64,000 nt of DNA from Strongylocentrotus purpuratus (Eukaryota > Echinodermata > Echinoidea > Camarodonta > Strongylocentrotidae). The translations under genes were made by a program, and so were the position numbers. The notes beneath the pieces are model-generated. The model saw nothing but the letters and a program-made list of their open reading frames with translations, was not told where the DNA came from and searched no databases. Below, one piece after another: positions 33,541 through 45,149 of this stretch (within the stretch, counting starts at the first letter, position 1; the number at the start of each line of letters is the position of its first letter). Location: the NCBI RefSeq assembly GCF_000002235.5, contig NW_022145606.1, positions 45,746,274 through 45,810,273 of the forward strand, given 5' to 3'.

Positions 33541-34524
33541 ATGAATATCACTGATCTCTGTGTAATTAAGTTGTTTGATTTAGGTACTGATCCAAATACT
33601 ATCCTTCTCTTGTGTAGCTACTTGGAGAACAGATCTCACTGTGTACGTTTAGGATCTACCTTTAGTGGGCCCCTGCCTGTTACATGTGGAGTACCGCAAG
33701 GTACGAGGCTCGGTCCCATTCTTTTCCTAATCATGATAAATGATGTTGCAACCTCTACTCCTCTGAGATGGAAATATGTTGATGATTTGAGTGTCGCTGA
33801 AATCAGACACAAATCTCAACCCTCCGTATTGCAAGATCATTTATCTTTGATCACCGAGTGTTCTGTTGATAATCAGATGACCCCTAAGCCTGAGAAGTGT
33901 AAGGTATTACATATCTCTTTCCTTCGGAACCAGATTGTTATGCCCGAAGTTAGCATCAGTGACTCTGTCCTTCAGCCTACTGAGTTTGTTAAGTTATTGG
34001 GAGTGCACTTACAGTCTGATATGAAATGGGATAGACAAGTCGAGAATGCTGTCAAACAAGCATCACGACGTTTTTACATCCTTTGTGTTCTTAGAAAACA
34101 CAAAGCTCCACTAGAGGATTTGGTTGCTATTTATATTATGTATATTAGACCGTTAGTTGAATATGCCTCCCCAGTGTGGTCATCATCTATTACTGCCAAT
34201 CAGTCGAACAAGATCGAACGAGTCCAAAAAAGATCTTGCCGTATCATTTTGGGATATAATTATGTTGATTACTTTCACGCCCTTCAACTTTTACAGATTC
34301 CATCCCTTGCAGATAGACGACAACAATTGTTCATAAATTTTGTTAAATCACTCTTACAATCCAGACATTCTTCCATGCTCCCTCCACGTAGGGATTCCTT
34401 ACCAAATTTTCGCCAGTTAAGAAACAGTGACCCTCTTTGCCAACCAACATGCCGTACATCCAGATACCAAAATTCTTTTATACCACAGGCAGTGAAGGTA
34501 ATCAACATGATGAAACTTGTGTAA
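33541..34524 (+). pseudogene. 5'-truncated LINE reverse transcriptase
   Basis: The ORF contains GVPQGTRLGPILF (RT motif B) and KYVDDLS (catalytic motif C, with YVDD in place of the usual FADD). The thumb and C-terminal region follow (LLGVHLQSDMKWD, YIRPLVEYASPVW, RVQKRSCRIILG). The endonuclease and the first RT motifs are missing, so it is dead on arrival, although still open for about 320 codons. It is a CR1/jockey-group non-LTR element, judged from motif wording. The 3' UTR runs on to about 35860, with AATAAA at 35819. It lies directly downstream of the transporter gene. Confidence 0.7.
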
Positions 34525-34734
34525 ATCTACCAATTTCTAATTTCCTTTCTGGTGTTTTCCCCTCTCTTTCTCAAATTCTTCTCTTTTCCTCCTCCTTCTT
34601 CTTCCATTCTTCTTTGGTAGATTACACATGTTTCTTTTTCCTTTATGTACATGTATTTCATAATTCTTGCAATAATGTCTATTGTCTACAATGTTTAGAT
34701 ACTTTCTCATTTTACAGAGTCTACAGAATTTATT

Positions 34735-34764
34735 GATATTTCCCTAACTTTCTTCCTATCTCCT

Positions 34765-34795
<31 letters not shown>

Positions 34796-35073
34796 CCCCT
34801 TTCTCTTTTCCTATTTCTCTCCATCTGTTTTACTCTCTTCTCTTTCTATGCTCTCTTGGGAATTTCTTTATTGTATGTTTCATGTATTTCGGGTTAATTG
34901 CAATGATGTCTACAATGTTGAATACCTGGACTGTTTTTACAGATTCTACAGATTGTATGTTACATGTATCTCAGATTAATTACAATGTCTATAATGCTTG
35001 GATACTTGGGCTGTTTTTACAGAGTCTACAGTTGGTATTGATATTTCCCTAACTCTCTTCCTATCCCCTTCCT

Positions 35074-35110
<37 letters not shown>

Positions 35111-35470
35111 TTCTCTCTTTCTCCTTTTCTTTTCTTCCCTCTCTCCCCTATCTTACTCTTTTCTCTCTCTATGCTCTCTTGGGAATTTCTTTATTGTATG
35201 TTTCATGTATTTCGGGTTAATTGCAATGATGTCTACAATGTTGAATACCTGGACTGTTTTTACAAATTCTACAGATGGTATTGATATTTCCCTAACTTTC
35301 TTCCTATCCTCTTCCTTCTCTCTTTCTCTCTCTCTCTCCCTCTCTCCTCTCCTTTCTTATTTTCTCCCTCTCTCTTCCTCTATCTTACTCTATTCTCTTA
35401 CTATGCTCTCTTGGGAATTTCTTTATTGTATGTTACTTGTACCTTCTCAATACTTTAAATTTAAAAAATT
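34735..35470 (+). repeat. Tandem repeats of about 240 bases in a LINE 3' UTR
   Basis: Three to four copies of a unit run from TATTGATATTTCCCTAACT through a CT microsatellite and TGCTCTCTTGGGAATTTC to TGGACTGTTTTTACA. The CT stretch varies between copies. The unit belongs to the truncated LINE just upstream. Confidence 0.7.
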
Positions 35471-35985
35471 ATTCTTTAGCTGACATATTCCCCTCTTTTC
35501 ACTATTGATCTTTTTTAAACCCAGTCTTATGCATTTTAATTTTCTTTTATTGGACTCTCGGTCTGTACCTGATTTAGATTTTGCACAGCTCGAGAGCCCT
35601 CTTTTGACGTAATTGTAATGATGTATACTTATTGTTTATATGTCCTTTTTGCAATATTTATTGATAATAGTTTAGTTATTTGATATTTTAACTTATGTAA
35701 CTTATGTATTTATTCATTACTACTATTTTATTATGTATATTTGATTTAAATTATATTTTTGTACCCAAGACAGTTGTCAGTCTTTGGACTGTTTGCTCTT
35801 GGTTTTTGATGTTTGATTTCAATAAAATCCTATATATTATAATTAAAAGTATAGATATTTTCATCGCTATGATATGCCTAATTGAGATCTGAAGTGGTAA
35901 GCCGTGGCATTTTTGTTAAACACTGTGTACAATGTGTTCAAACAAGGTTGACCTTTCGAGTACATGTATGTAGTAGTTGTGATAG
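35471..35985. other. Rest of the LINE 3' region
   Basis: This AT-rich region contains ATTTCAATAAAATCC near 35815 as a possible LINE 3' end. No gene is recognised. Confidence 0.4.
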
Positions 35986-35988
35986 TTC

Positions 35989-36412
35989 AAGTCCCTTTCA
36001 CATCGGATCTGCGTATAGTTGCGTAGTGTGGCGTATGAAATTACGCTGCGCATTCATGAAAGAAATGTTGCTTCGGCGGAGAGTTGCGTAGGTTTGCTTA
36101 GGCCTGGCGTAAAGGATCTAGGACGCCTTTATACCCTTTACTGCTTCGTCGGACTGGCGTAGGGTAGCATACCATTGCGTAGGCATGGCGTACAGTAGCA
36201 TATAGTGTTGCGTAGTTATGTGTAGACTTGCGAAAAAATGCGTACTTCTGCGTCTAGTGTTTTACGCCGAAAGTACACGAAAGAAATAAACATATTTAAT
36301 TTGTTGCGTCCATCTCGCGTACCCACTGCGTCCCCCAGCTGCATATAGTTATTTAGGCCAGCGTAGGGCAACGTACACAACTCTACGTAAGGCCCGGTGT
36401 GAAAGGGGCTTT
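35989..36412. repeat. MITE with repeated TTGCGTAG motifs
   Basis: The ends are inverted relatives (AAGTCCCTTTCACATCGG and CCGGTGTGAAAGGGGCTTT). The interior repeats GTTGCGTAG, TGGCGTA and AGTAGCATA many times. It is non-coding. Confidence 0.65.
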
Positions 36413-36834
36413 AGCTTTGATTAACCTATATACATTATAGTTCTCTCTCTTGTAAGTCTATAACGGCCACAAGCGACTCAGGATAGTTAACTAGATGTGT
36501 TTAATCGTATCAATTATATGAACTCTTGTTTCAATCCCCATTTGACAATAATGTCAAATATTGTCATCGTTTAATTTTTTATTTATCTGACAAATTTCTT
36601 TCCGCCCCACCCCCCCCCCAAACAATACAAAAAATGTGAGTGAAGTGAGCTTTAACTCATTTACAGTGCTAATGTCATTATCAACCCTGATAACAGGATA
36701 CATTAAAGGCTTTTGACGCATTAAAATATTTCTAGCATCGTGATGAGCGCTGTACAAAGGAAGTCGTTTATTTCTGGTTGATCTCTAAGACAACAACAAT
36801 CGTTAAAATCGGCAAATCATGGGCAGACTACATG

Positions 36835-37302
36835 CAATATAGGCAATTCGGTGAAAGGTCATTTGAGGTGACTCGGCAAGGCAAATGCACAACCATAATT
36901 TGTACACGGCCCTATTGTATCGAGCATTGAAATCGTGTTCATATTACGAAATATGCCAGAGGAACCTATATTATACAAGCCCTGCTTTTTAATAGGTTCT
37001 TCGCATTCTACTTTATCTATTATATGAATTGAGAATCAGTGACATGTGCTCATTTATACTACAATTGTAATGTATAAGTTGTTATTTTTATTTTCTGTAA
37101 AATGTGGAACATTGAACTTGAAGTTGAACTGTCGCGTTCGTCGTTTTAGTATGTGAAGCACTAGGCTTTGGAGAGCGGCTCAAGTTGATATTTTTCTCAA
37201 AGTTTTGCGATCGGTTGCCACTATCATTTTCTCAGACAAAATTATGGCTGTGCATTTGCCTTGCTCAACTCAAATGACCTTTCACCGAGTTGCCTATACG
37301 TT
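36835..37302. repeat. Inverted repeat with arms of about 65 bases
   Basis: GGTGAAAGGTCATTTGAGGT (36850) is answered by CAAATGACCTTTCACCGAGT (37271), and GCAAATGCACAACCATAATT by AAATTATGGCTGTGCATTTG. About 335 bases separate the arms. It is a foldback or MITE with no recognised relative here. Confidence 0.65.
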
Positions 37303-37309
37303 TCTAGCT

Positions 37310-38340
37310 AGCGTAAGGTCATATTTCACATTCTCCACCAGTATAATCTTGATTCTCGAACTTATCTGCCCAGTGCATGTTGTATATGGGATGTTTGCAG
37401 TGCGTAATGTCCCGACACTGGTCATGCTGTACAATTCTATTCAGAAAAGTGTTTACCAATTTACAAATAACCTTTATCCGACTTTCTAAGCACAGTTGTT
37501 TCCCATGAGCCTCATAGCAACACAATACATTTAACGGTTATGCGGTAACTTAACTTGGCGAAATGACCTCTATACAGCTATAAATCATGACGTAGTTTCT
37601 CTGTGAACAGGTTTTTGAGCAAAGGACTGCAGATACAGACCATGGTATGGGAATTATATTTGTTCCCTCGGGCAAAGGAAAGACTAGTCCAAGAACAATT
37701 TGCTGTAAATAAAACAGAAACATCAAACTAACATAATTATCGAACAATTGATAAAAAGAGCTAATTATATTATAGCATATGATTTGTTTTAATGACATGG
37801 AAAAACCATGGAAAAGTACCGTCAACATCACTTTACAATTGGCGACTTGGTTGTGAGTTGGTAAAGTCACTACCTCATTATATACAATTTTGGTTTGCTT
37901 TATCTGTTTTTCTGTTTACCAGTCCTTACCTTCTTTTTTTAAATCCCGAATTGCATGTGCCTTCCCAAAATCTTTCATGAACTTTCAAAAATCTGAGACT
38001 ATTCACTTCCGAAAAAGTTTGAATTAAAAAAGAAAAAGAAAAAAAAAATCATAATTTGATAGAAAAAAATACAGTGAATACCTCCTAATGCAATTGACTC
38101 TGGGTGGTTTAAGCTACATGGAAAACCGTGACAGATTCTTTGATAGCTGCGCAATTATATCATATACACAAAACAATTGGTGAATACTGTACGAATGACT
38201 GTGCCAGGTATATTTCACATCAACTTCTAGGGTACAACCTCTCGTCCTTCCTACACATAAAACTTGTAACTAAAATTGAGAATCGTTGTTATTTAGAGTG
38301 GTTGGCCGGTACCGTTTTATGGACTTTGGAATGCCTTTCA
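37310..38340. other. No gene recognised
   Basis: This is AT-rich sequence with short ORFs. None has motifs, codon structure or splice context that I can support. Confidence 0.45.
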
Positions 38341-38343
38341 TAT

Positions 38344-38935
38344 TGCTCCGATTGTCTCATTTTCGCTCGCGTGAACATTGCCAACACAAAACACTGACCT
38401 CTACCTCCTGGGCGGATCATTGGCCATTCCCATTCACTGTACGTTACGTACTAAAAGGCTGTATTGTCTGACCGTTCATGAATATTCATGTTTTTGCTAA
38501 ACTCGGCAAAATGTTTGCTTTTACTAAATGGAAAAATTACGGTGGGGGGTTGGATGAAATGGACAAAATGTACATAGCAGAAGTGATAATTGATAATTCA
38601 TGCTTCTTATCATTCGTGTGCTTGACCTATAATCTTACAATCACTTGGCAGACTGATTTAGTGAGTACAACGTTCGACTTGTTTCACATGTGTATTATAG
38701 ACAATGGCGAGCTTGCAACCTATTTTGAAAAATTACGGTGGGTGAACTTTCAAAAGTCAATGAGACATAAGGGCTCCAATGAAAGAGCTAGTGATAACGT
38801 ACGTCGGGGGGGGGGGGGGGGGGGTGTTCTTTTCGTTTAAACAAAAAATGAATTTTTAACGATTAAAAAAAAACGTCCATAGGCTAACTTGTATGGCCGC
38901 TGACTCTGACGATAGGGGGCGTTGTGAAATGAGAC
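38344..38935. mobile_element. Second copy of the 565-base dispersed repeat
   Basis: It has the same left (ATTGCTCCGATTGTCTC) and right (GTTGTGAAATGA) limits as 16328-16892, with a longer G run at 38807-38824 and a few insertions. Confidence 0.7.
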
Positions 38936-39024
38936 TAAACGGAGCTATAATAATGTCTATTCGCGCTGAACCTATTTGTGACCATGTCGTATATATGTAA
39001 GAAGGGTTGTACAGAATTTACACA

Positions 39025-39225
39025 TGGAGAAAGAGAGAAAGAGAGAGGGAGAGGGATAGATAGATAGAGAGAGATAGAGAGAGAGAGGGAGGGGGGAGGG
39101 AGGGAAGGGTAGGCAGAAGGGATAAAGGGAGAGTGTGTATATAGTGAGGACGTGGAATGAAGGAGGGGAGGAGAAATAGGCGTACAGCTAGAGAGAGAGA
39201 GAGAGAGAGAAGGGGGGGGGGGGGC
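39025..39225. repeat. GA-rich microsatellite
   Basis: GAGA/GATA simple sequence is followed by a G run. ORFs in it are composition artefacts. Confidence 0.8.
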
Positions 39226-39227
39226 TC

Positions 39228-39770
39228 AAGCAAAATACTTGTTTTCATAGGAGTGTGTTTTTAAGAGCAATGTTGGTTATATGGAATACATAATTTGGAC
39301 ATATCAAGAAAAATACTTGTTATCATATGAGTGTGTTTTTAAGAGCAATGTTGGTTATATGGAATACATAATTTGGACATATCAAGAAAAATACTTGTTA
39401 TCATAGGAGTGTGTTTTTAAGAGCAATGTTGGTTATATGGAATACATAATTTGGACATATCAAGAAAAATACTTGTTATCATAGGAGTGTGTTTTTAAGA
39501 GCAATGTTGGTTATATGGAATACATCAATTGGACATATCAAGAAAAATACTTGTTATCATAGGAGTGTGTTTTTAAGAGCAATGTTGTGTTGGTTATATG
39601 GAATACATAAATTGGACATATCAAGAAAAATACTTGTTATCATAGGAGTGTGTTTTTAAGAGCAATGTTGTGTTGGTTATATGGAATACATCAATTGGAC
39701 ATATCAAGAAAAATACTTGTTATCATAGGAGTGTGTTTTTAAGAGCAATGTTGGTTATATGCAGCGCTCA
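39228..39770. repeat. Tandem array, 78-85 base unit, about seven copies
   Basis: The unit contains CAAGAAAAATACTTGTTATC, AGGAGTGTGTTTTTAAGAGC and TTATATGGAATACAT. Some units have an extra GTTGT. The copies are nearly identical, so the array is young. There are no spacers, so it is not a CRISPR. Confidence 0.85.
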
Positions 39771-39882
39771 AAATACACGGGGGCGATGGGCGATTCGCCC
39801 CTGTGAGCTCCATAATCGCCCCCATCAGGTTGTCCACGGGGGCGATTGCAAAATTAAAAATCGCCCCCTGGAATCATAAAAT
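39771..39882. repeat. GC-rich hairpin block (GGGGGCGAT repeats)
   Basis: ACGGGGGCGATGGGCGAT, ATCGCCCCC, CACGGGGGCGATT and AATCGCCCCC alternate, so the block folds on itself. It resembles the AGCCCCCGTG block at 29535-29620 in design but not in sequence. Confidence 0.55.
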
Positions 39883-39954
39883 AAAGATTTTCAGCGAATT
39901 GAATAATGTTGAAAAGGATGCAATTCATAGTTGTACTCGATAATTCTCACTTAA

Positions 39955-39985
<31 letters not shown>

Positions 39986-40867
39986 CCTGTCTTGCATAAA
40001 GAAAATATGAAAATAATATTTTGCCTTGATTAAGAAAATTTTATCAGTATTAAACAGGGAGAAGGAAAGGGGAGGAAATTAATCAAAACAAACATTGAAG
40101 AATCCAATTCAGTGTTCTTTCGTGCTGCATAAGAATGAAAGTACATTAAAAGGTGAAATAATAAATTGAAGAGCGATGATGAATCAATTCTTTGACGTTG
40201 ATTGACTGAATAAAAAATAATGAAACAATATGGTCTGAGGGTCATATATCTTCAAATATTAGAAAGTTTCATCCACCATCGTGTTGTTGAACACTATTTG
40301 CAATTTAATTTTAATGCGGTGACGTGTCGGTTACGAGCAGAAGGTCATATCAGGCTTCTATATTTTATAATACTATCAACAGATATCTGGATAGAGACAC
40401 TTCGTCACATCAAGCTACGAGAAAGTATATCATCATCTCACAGAATTCTACTCGAACACCGCATCGAAATTCTTTTCATCCTTTTTTTTTCTTCTTCCTC
40501 CTTTTTGGTCCCTTTTAGCTCTCCCTTTTTCCTTTTCCTTCCTTCTCTCTCTCTTTTTTTAGCGGGGGCGGGGGAGGCAAAGGCCTTTTGCCCCACCCCC
40601 ATCCGCAACTTTTTGGCGGGAAAATTGCAACTGCATGATATCCCCCTTCTTTTCTTTACTTCTTCCTCAATTTTCCTTCCCTTTATCTCCTCTTTTCCTT
40701 TTTTCTTTCCATTTCCTTCCTTCCTTCTCTCTTATTTTGTTTTATTGGGGGGAGGCAACAGCCTGGGAGGCAAAACCCTTTCGCCCCCCGATCTCCTTCT
40801 TCCCCCTTTTCTTTTCTTCTTCCTCTTCTTTCTTTCCCTTTCTCTCCTCTTTCCCTTTCCCTCTTTT

Positions 40868-40904
<37 letters not shown>

Positions 40905-41180
40905 GCGGAAGGGGGGGGGGGGGGGGCAGAGGCCCGCTCACCCCCGCTGGATCCGCGCCTGCATCTACCTTATATCTACTAACGTTAGACCCTAATAATG
41001 GATCTAGAAGATTGATTGACCTGGTCTCAGTGACGGGTAAACCTTTTTTTCTCAATTACTCGGTCTAACCATGAAAACCGTCTAATTTTACTTTAGATTT
41101 TCAAACAGTAACAGTTACGACCTAAATTAGGCCTAAGGCCAAGAGCTGTACTCTACATTTTAATAACAAAGTAACGTTAA

Positions 41181-41546
41181 AGGTAAAGACCAGTATTGGA
41201 AACGCCCCAATTTCAAAAAATGAAATGGAAGCTCTCATTACCAATCATGTGAAAGAATATGTTTTGACTAATACATGATGATAAAAAATTTGCCGGGAAA
41301 CCGCCTACTAATTTATATATTTGGTAAATTTGTTTCTCTCATGGTCTGTGAGAGATATAGGGTAGTCCCATATACATCTTTCTGTGTATAGTGCTTGTAA
41401 CTTTACGAAGAATGGGCCAAATTTCTTATCATTTTGATGATTTCAGAATCTTGCAGATGCTAGATGCTAGATGATTAACCTTTTCTGATCGATTCCACAA
41501 CTTTTCTTTCACAATGCAATCGCATGACCATAACTGGTCTTTACCT
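41181..41546. mobile_element. TTAA-flanked MITE with a visible empty site
   Basis: AGGTAAAGACCAGT lies at both ends in inverted orientation, with TTAA at 41177-41180 and 41547-41550. The sister segments at about 27735 and 29270 read AACGTTAACGTTAGAC without the element. The insertion therefore duplicated exactly TTAA, the piggyBac signature. Confidence 0.85.
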
Positions 41547-42392
41547 TTAACGTTAAACTTACTTAAACTGTTGTTTCTCTGTGATACAAGTTGGAAAGGA
41601 ACACTTTTTTTTTTTTTTTTAAAGAAAAAAGAAAATCCCCCTTTTTCCCCCTTCTTTTTTTCCCGGGGGGGGGGGGGGGGGTGGGGGGGGGGGGCGGGGC
41701 GGCCCCCGCCCCCTCCCCTGGATCCGCCACCGATCACGGGGATAAAAGTATACAGCTATGTAACAAGTAAATTTCTAGGAGGGAAAATGCCGACTTAAAT
41801 AAATGATAATGATAAAATACCAAGGAATTTAGGAGTTTCATGGGTACCAATCCAAAGGAAATTTGTATTAAAATAAGAGCCCCCGTCAGCACTAAAAGAG
41901 CCCCGTGAGAAGGTTCACGGGGGCTATATTTTTTTGGAAGAGCCCCCGTGGACAGAAATCTAATTTGAGCCCTGGTAAAGGTACACAATAATTGACAAAG
42001 AAAGAACAAATTGAGTGAAGTGAAGAAAAAGAAGGAAATTTTGGCTGCACAGTGTATTCGTAGTCTGTGGCTAAACCAACTCTAAATATGACCCTTTATG
42101 TTTAGGGTTAGTGTGTTTGAATGTTAGGATTTAGGTTAGGGGTTAAATTTAGGGTTAGAATTAGGTTTAGTTTTCATCAGAAGAGTCGGATACAGACCCA
42201 ATAGATCGTAAGACCTGAGGGATGTGGGAATTAAGAGACAGAACCTTGGTATTACCTCGTAAGACGTAATAATTTAATAGCGGAATGCCTGCTTTTAGTG
42301 GTAGTGAATGATTTACAAGAGGGCATCACAATCACACACTGTTTCCCAAAGGTGAATTGGCATTATCGCATTTTGTACTATGAATACACCAG

Positions 42393-42533
42393 GTTTCCTC
42401 GCAGGGGCGTTATGTCAACGCTTTGGGTGCCGTCTTGTGATGACATTTGGTGGTGTTATTGGTATGATTTCTACTTTCTTTGCTTCATTCTCAACACAAC
42501 TCTGGCATCTCCACATTTATAGCACACTCGCAG
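42393..42533 (+). pseudogene. Orphan duplicate of transporter exon 2
   Basis: These 141 bases match 30057-30197, with the acceptor (CACCAG) and donor (GTAAAT) kept and the frame fully open (FLAGALCQRFGCRLVMTFGG). One visible change is Ile to Thr. It lies 9.2 kb beyond the gene's last exon, and no neighbouring coding exon was found. It is best seen as a duplicated exon fragment. Splicing from read-through transcripts is possible but not shown. Confidence 0.7.
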
Positions 42534-42996
42534 GTAAATAATCCACAAATTTCGTTTTTAGAATCCAGGGCTCGAATCTACAAAACCTTACTTAGGCTAT
42601 TTTGTACTATAAAAGCCTCTGCATTTAGTTGACAACTAGCTTAGTAAAGTGTATGCATAATGGCCCTCGTTTATTAACTGTACGATCCAACTTGGGAAGA
42701 ATTTACAATTGCATTAGATGAATATTCCAACATGTCCAATCATAATTATATGATACGGGCCCGACCCCCTCCCCCCACCCCTGGAACGCAGGTACGCACA
42801 TGCGTGTTCCCAAAATCTCCGGCTCGTAACAAAAGAAAAAGGTCTACCCGTATTGACTTTACACACCGGACTTATGCTAAAAAGGAGGGGGATGCTGAAA
42901 AGGCTCGTATAACAAAAGAAAAAGGTCTACCCGTATTGACTTTACACATCGGACTAATGCTGAAAAGGGCGGGGATGCTGGGAACACGCACATGCG

Positions 42997-43843
42997 GTTC
43001 CATGACACATGCTCCGCCGACGATTGCTCCACCGACATTTACTCCGCAAAACGCGACAATTGCTCCGCGACATTTGCTCCGCGACATTTGCTCCGACGTC
43101 AAATGCTCCGCCGACAGGTGCTCCGCCGACAGTTGCTCCGCCGACAGTTGCTCCGCCGACAATTGCTCCGCCGACAGATGCTCCGCCGACAATTGCTCCG
43201 CCGACAATTGCTCCGCCGACAATTGCTCCGCCGTCAATTGCTCCGCAAAACGCGACAATTGCTCCGCCGACATTTGCTCCGCCGACATTTGCTCCGCCTG
43301 AAGCGACACTTGCTCCGCCGACATTTGCTCCGCCGAAATTTGCTCCGCCGACATTTGCTCCGCCGACAATTGCTCCGACGACATTTGCTCCGCATGAAGC
43401 GACACTTGCTCCGGTGACATTTGCTCCGACGACATTTGCTCCGCCCAAAAAGTGTCCCATTAAATACAAATGCTACTAGTACTACGACAAATGCTTCGCC
43501 GACAATATTTTTTTTTCACGGGTTGTTTTTGTTTATTTTTTTTCCCTTCATTTTCTGAATGCATTTCATGAAATTATGTAAATGAAATGAAATGAATGAA
43601 TGTTGATGATGTGGGAGGAAAAAGCAGTTGCCTAAAAGTCATTTCGAATATACTGAAATAACTTTCCATCTATCACTGTACGTCCCACATAAAAAATGTA
43701 TACTAAACACTCATTACATGTCATGGGAAGTTTTTTTTTATTTTTTTATAGTAGAGCAGCAAGCCACATTCCCCAATACGCGCATACCTCCTAGTTAATT
43801 TCAAACAGCTAATCAATATGTAAGACCTGAAATTACCTCAATG
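42997..43843 (+). repeat. Left foldback arm: 15-base repeats plus inner domain
   Basis: About 30 copies of a 15-base unit (GCTCCGCCGACA plus three variable bases) run to about 43445. A unique inner part (43446-43843) follows and ends ACCTGAAATTACCTC. Because 15 is a multiple of three, every frame stays open. The Ala/Gly/Pro/Arg repeat ORFs are by-products. Confidence 0.85.
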
Positions 43844-44149
43844 AAAGAAGACTAATAACATGAGAGGAAAGAAAAGAGCAAAGAAGACAACCGTTTTTTG
43901 CTATTCCCCATAATGTTTGATTTAAAAAAATAAAAAATAAAGTTATAGCTCCTTACGCAAGTTCTCCGGCGAAAGATAATTACTCCGCTCAAAATCTGTT
44001 TCATGTATTACTCATTAGCTGGTCCAAAGCTCAAGGCTATCTCTCTCTCTCTCTTTCTCTCTCTCCCATGCTCCTCCTTTTCCTGTTTACACCGTTTTCT
44101 TGTCTTCTTTGCTCTTTTCTTTCCTCTCATGCTATTAGTCTTCTTTCAT
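43841..44149. repeat. 50-base hairpin arms at the inner edge of the left arm
   Basis: ATGAAAGAAGACTAATAACA with the following 30 bases (43841-43890) is repeated inverted at 44100-44149, with about 210 bases between. It lies between the foldback arm and the LINE 3' end. Confidence 0.7.
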
Positions 44150-45149
44150 TTCCATCACTTCTTCTCTGCTCCCCCTCTCGAGTTCTATTTCTCTCGTGAA
44201 ATTGAAACGTAAAGTATTGTATTGTATTGTATTATTTATTCGGCACTTTCAAGAAATATAACAATTTAACAATATAAACATGGTAAATACAAAATTGGAA
44301 TGACAAAAAATGTGCAAATACAAATTTTTGTAGCAATATTCTGAGTGCAAAAGATGGCGGCCAGGGAAGAAGAGAGCAAACTTAATTACTGTAACCGTGA
44401 AGGTCCCTCCGCCCAACCAACTGATGCACTCAGAAGACTGGTAAAAATATAGCATAAGGACAAATAAGACAGTAACAAATCAAGGATAAACAATCAAAAT
44501 ATAAAGAAAGGCGAGGCACGAGCATATGTAACGCCAACCTAGAAATTATAGATAACATATTACAAATTTGCAATTTCAATAACATATTACAAATGTACAA
44601 TTTCAATAACATAATAGCATTGACTCTCCATAGAAATATAATGTAACTAGCATGTTCAGTATTTATACTGGGGTTTTCTTTACCTGATTAAATGCTATCA
44701 AAGTATTACATGTATATTAAATAACTTTAAAATAAAATGAAACTATTATCCGGACTCATGACACATATCTGGTTGATCACATATTATATAAATGAAATTG
44801 AAATTGAGATTATTGAATTGGAAATTGAGGTCCAACAGAGTGCAGAAGACTGTTAAAAAACACAGCATACGGACAATAAAGAGAGTAACAAATCAAGGAT
44901 AAACAATAACATAAAAAAAGAAATGAGAGGAAAGAGCAAATGTAAGCCAATATAAAAATTAAGTACACATTATATACATGTATTACATAAGAAGGTTCAC
45001 AAGCTTAATGATATACCCGGTTATAATGCCATGGTTTACATTTACCTAATTAAATGTTATCAAAATATTTCATTAAACAAATTTGAAATAAAATGGAATC
45101 ATGTTTCGGACTTATATCGCATATTAGACACGTAATTTATAAATAAAAC

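Larger units (their letters stand above)
39888..42566. repeat. Segmental duplication, copy C
   Basis: This is the direct-orientation copy of 28160-30227. Extra DNA in this copy includes the TTAA MITE at 41181-41546 and a G-rich block ending in CTGGATCCGCCAC near 41730. It contains the orphan transporter exon at 42393-42533. Confidence 0.8.

Noticed and set aside
35998..36091. Short plus-strand ORF with GCGTA repeats
   Set aside because: Part of a MITE with repeated words. No coding features.
39228..39770. Possible CRISPR array
   Set aside because: Continuous tandem repeat without variable spacers, in a eukaryotic genome.
42872..43479. Overlapping long ORFs with Ala-Glu-Gln, Gly-Gly-Ala-Asn and Ala-Pro-Pro repeats
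   Set aside because: They arise in all frames from the 15-base tandem repeat of the foldback arm. The same happens at 49266-49871. No start context, domain or splice support.
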